Below, piece by piece: positions 6,392 through 6,486 of a stretch of DNA of 6,486 nucleotides. Source of the stretch: Chloroflexota bacterium (GTDB lineage Bacteria; Chloroflexota; Anaerolineae; Anaerolineales; Anaerolineaceae); contig JAJYJF010000136.1 in the NCBI GenBank assembly GCA_021796375.1, forward strand, positions 1 to 6,486, given 5' to 3'. Every line of letters begins with the position of its first letter. Positions within the stretch are counted from its first letter, which is position 1. Under the pieces are notes generated by a model that ran no database searches, was not told where the DNA came from, and saw only the letters and a list, made by a program, of their open reading frames with translations. Both the position numbers and the translations under genes were made by a program.

Positions 6392-6486
6392 ATGCCATTT
6401 TCACGTGTAAAATCATCCACCCGAACCCTGGATATTTTAGAACTCCTGGCCGAGCATTCCGATGGTTGTTCCCTCACAGATATTGG
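6392..6486 (+). CDS. IclR-family transcriptional regulator, N-terminal fragment (3' end outside window)
   Basis: Only 31 codons and two bases are visible. The peptide contains STRTLDILELLAEHSDG followed by CSLTDIG, the characteristic opening of the IclR-family winged helix-turn-helix (pattern RxLDILELLxxxxxGLSLxEI). Family members are usually about 250-270 residues, with this N-terminal DNA-binding domain and a C-terminal ligand-binding domain. They often repress or activate nearby catabolic operons and their own gene. The ATG at 6392 is the only possible start seen: the same frame is closed by TAG at 6356-6358, with no ATG, GTG or TTG between. The genes it controls probably lie to the right, outside the window, so the ligand cannot be guessed. 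Confidence 0.8.
   Translation, partial: MPFSRVKSSTRTLDILELLAEHSDGCSLTDI

Noticed and set aside
1..6486. CRISPR array, insertion sequence, phage or toxin-antitoxin/defence module
   Set aside because: No regularly spaced repeats, transposase motifs, terminal inverted repeats with target duplication, or small paired genes were found on either strand.

Overview
The window is GC-rich DNA from a bacterium. The likely source is phylum Chloroflexota, probably an Anaerolineae-like lineage. This is an inference from the style of the proteins: an oversized SecA with several insertions and a [12 protein letters not shown] version of helicase motif VI, and a SurE with an RNWSASGH loop. No marker gene settles the taxonomy. 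All supported genes lie on the + strand.

Layout: (1) 1-543 is the C-terminal 180 residues of the SbcC/Rad50-type nuclease-complex ATPase, entering from the left edge. (2) 544-1121 has no intact gene. Its right half holds a decayed C-terminal fragment of a winged-helix (HTH_42/DUF1006, YcaQ/AlkZ-related) protein, with a frame change at a run of seven C's. Its left half holds a large imperfect hairpin and an isolated perfect -35-like hexamer. (3) 1093-1137 is a good promoter and ribosome binding site for secA. It is embedded in the end of the relic, whose restored stop codon lies inside the -10 box. (4) 1145-5266 is secA, 1373 codons, about 1.5 times the usual length, with all motor motifs intact, at least five insertions, and a basic tail in place of the zinc-binding C-terminus. 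(5) 5267-5414 holds two stem-loops, the first a probable weak terminator. (6) 5415-6194 is surE, a stationary-phase survival nucleotidase, followed by a strong intrinsic terminator. (7) 6265-6391 becomes sharply AT-rich and carries promoter-like boxes, a pair of direct repeats exactly 20 bp apart and palindromes. (8) 6392-6486 is the first 31 codons of an IclR-type regulator that leaves the window.

The genes are mostly housekeeping functions in separate transcription units: DNA end processing (SbcC), protein export (SecA), nucleotide phosphatase (SurE) and a regulator. They do not form one pathway. secA and surE are co-directional, and partial read-through between them is possible. I see no new defence or mobile system here. 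The points worth a second look are the SecA architecture, the winged-helix relic and its homopolymer frame break, and the repeat-rich control region of the IclR gene.
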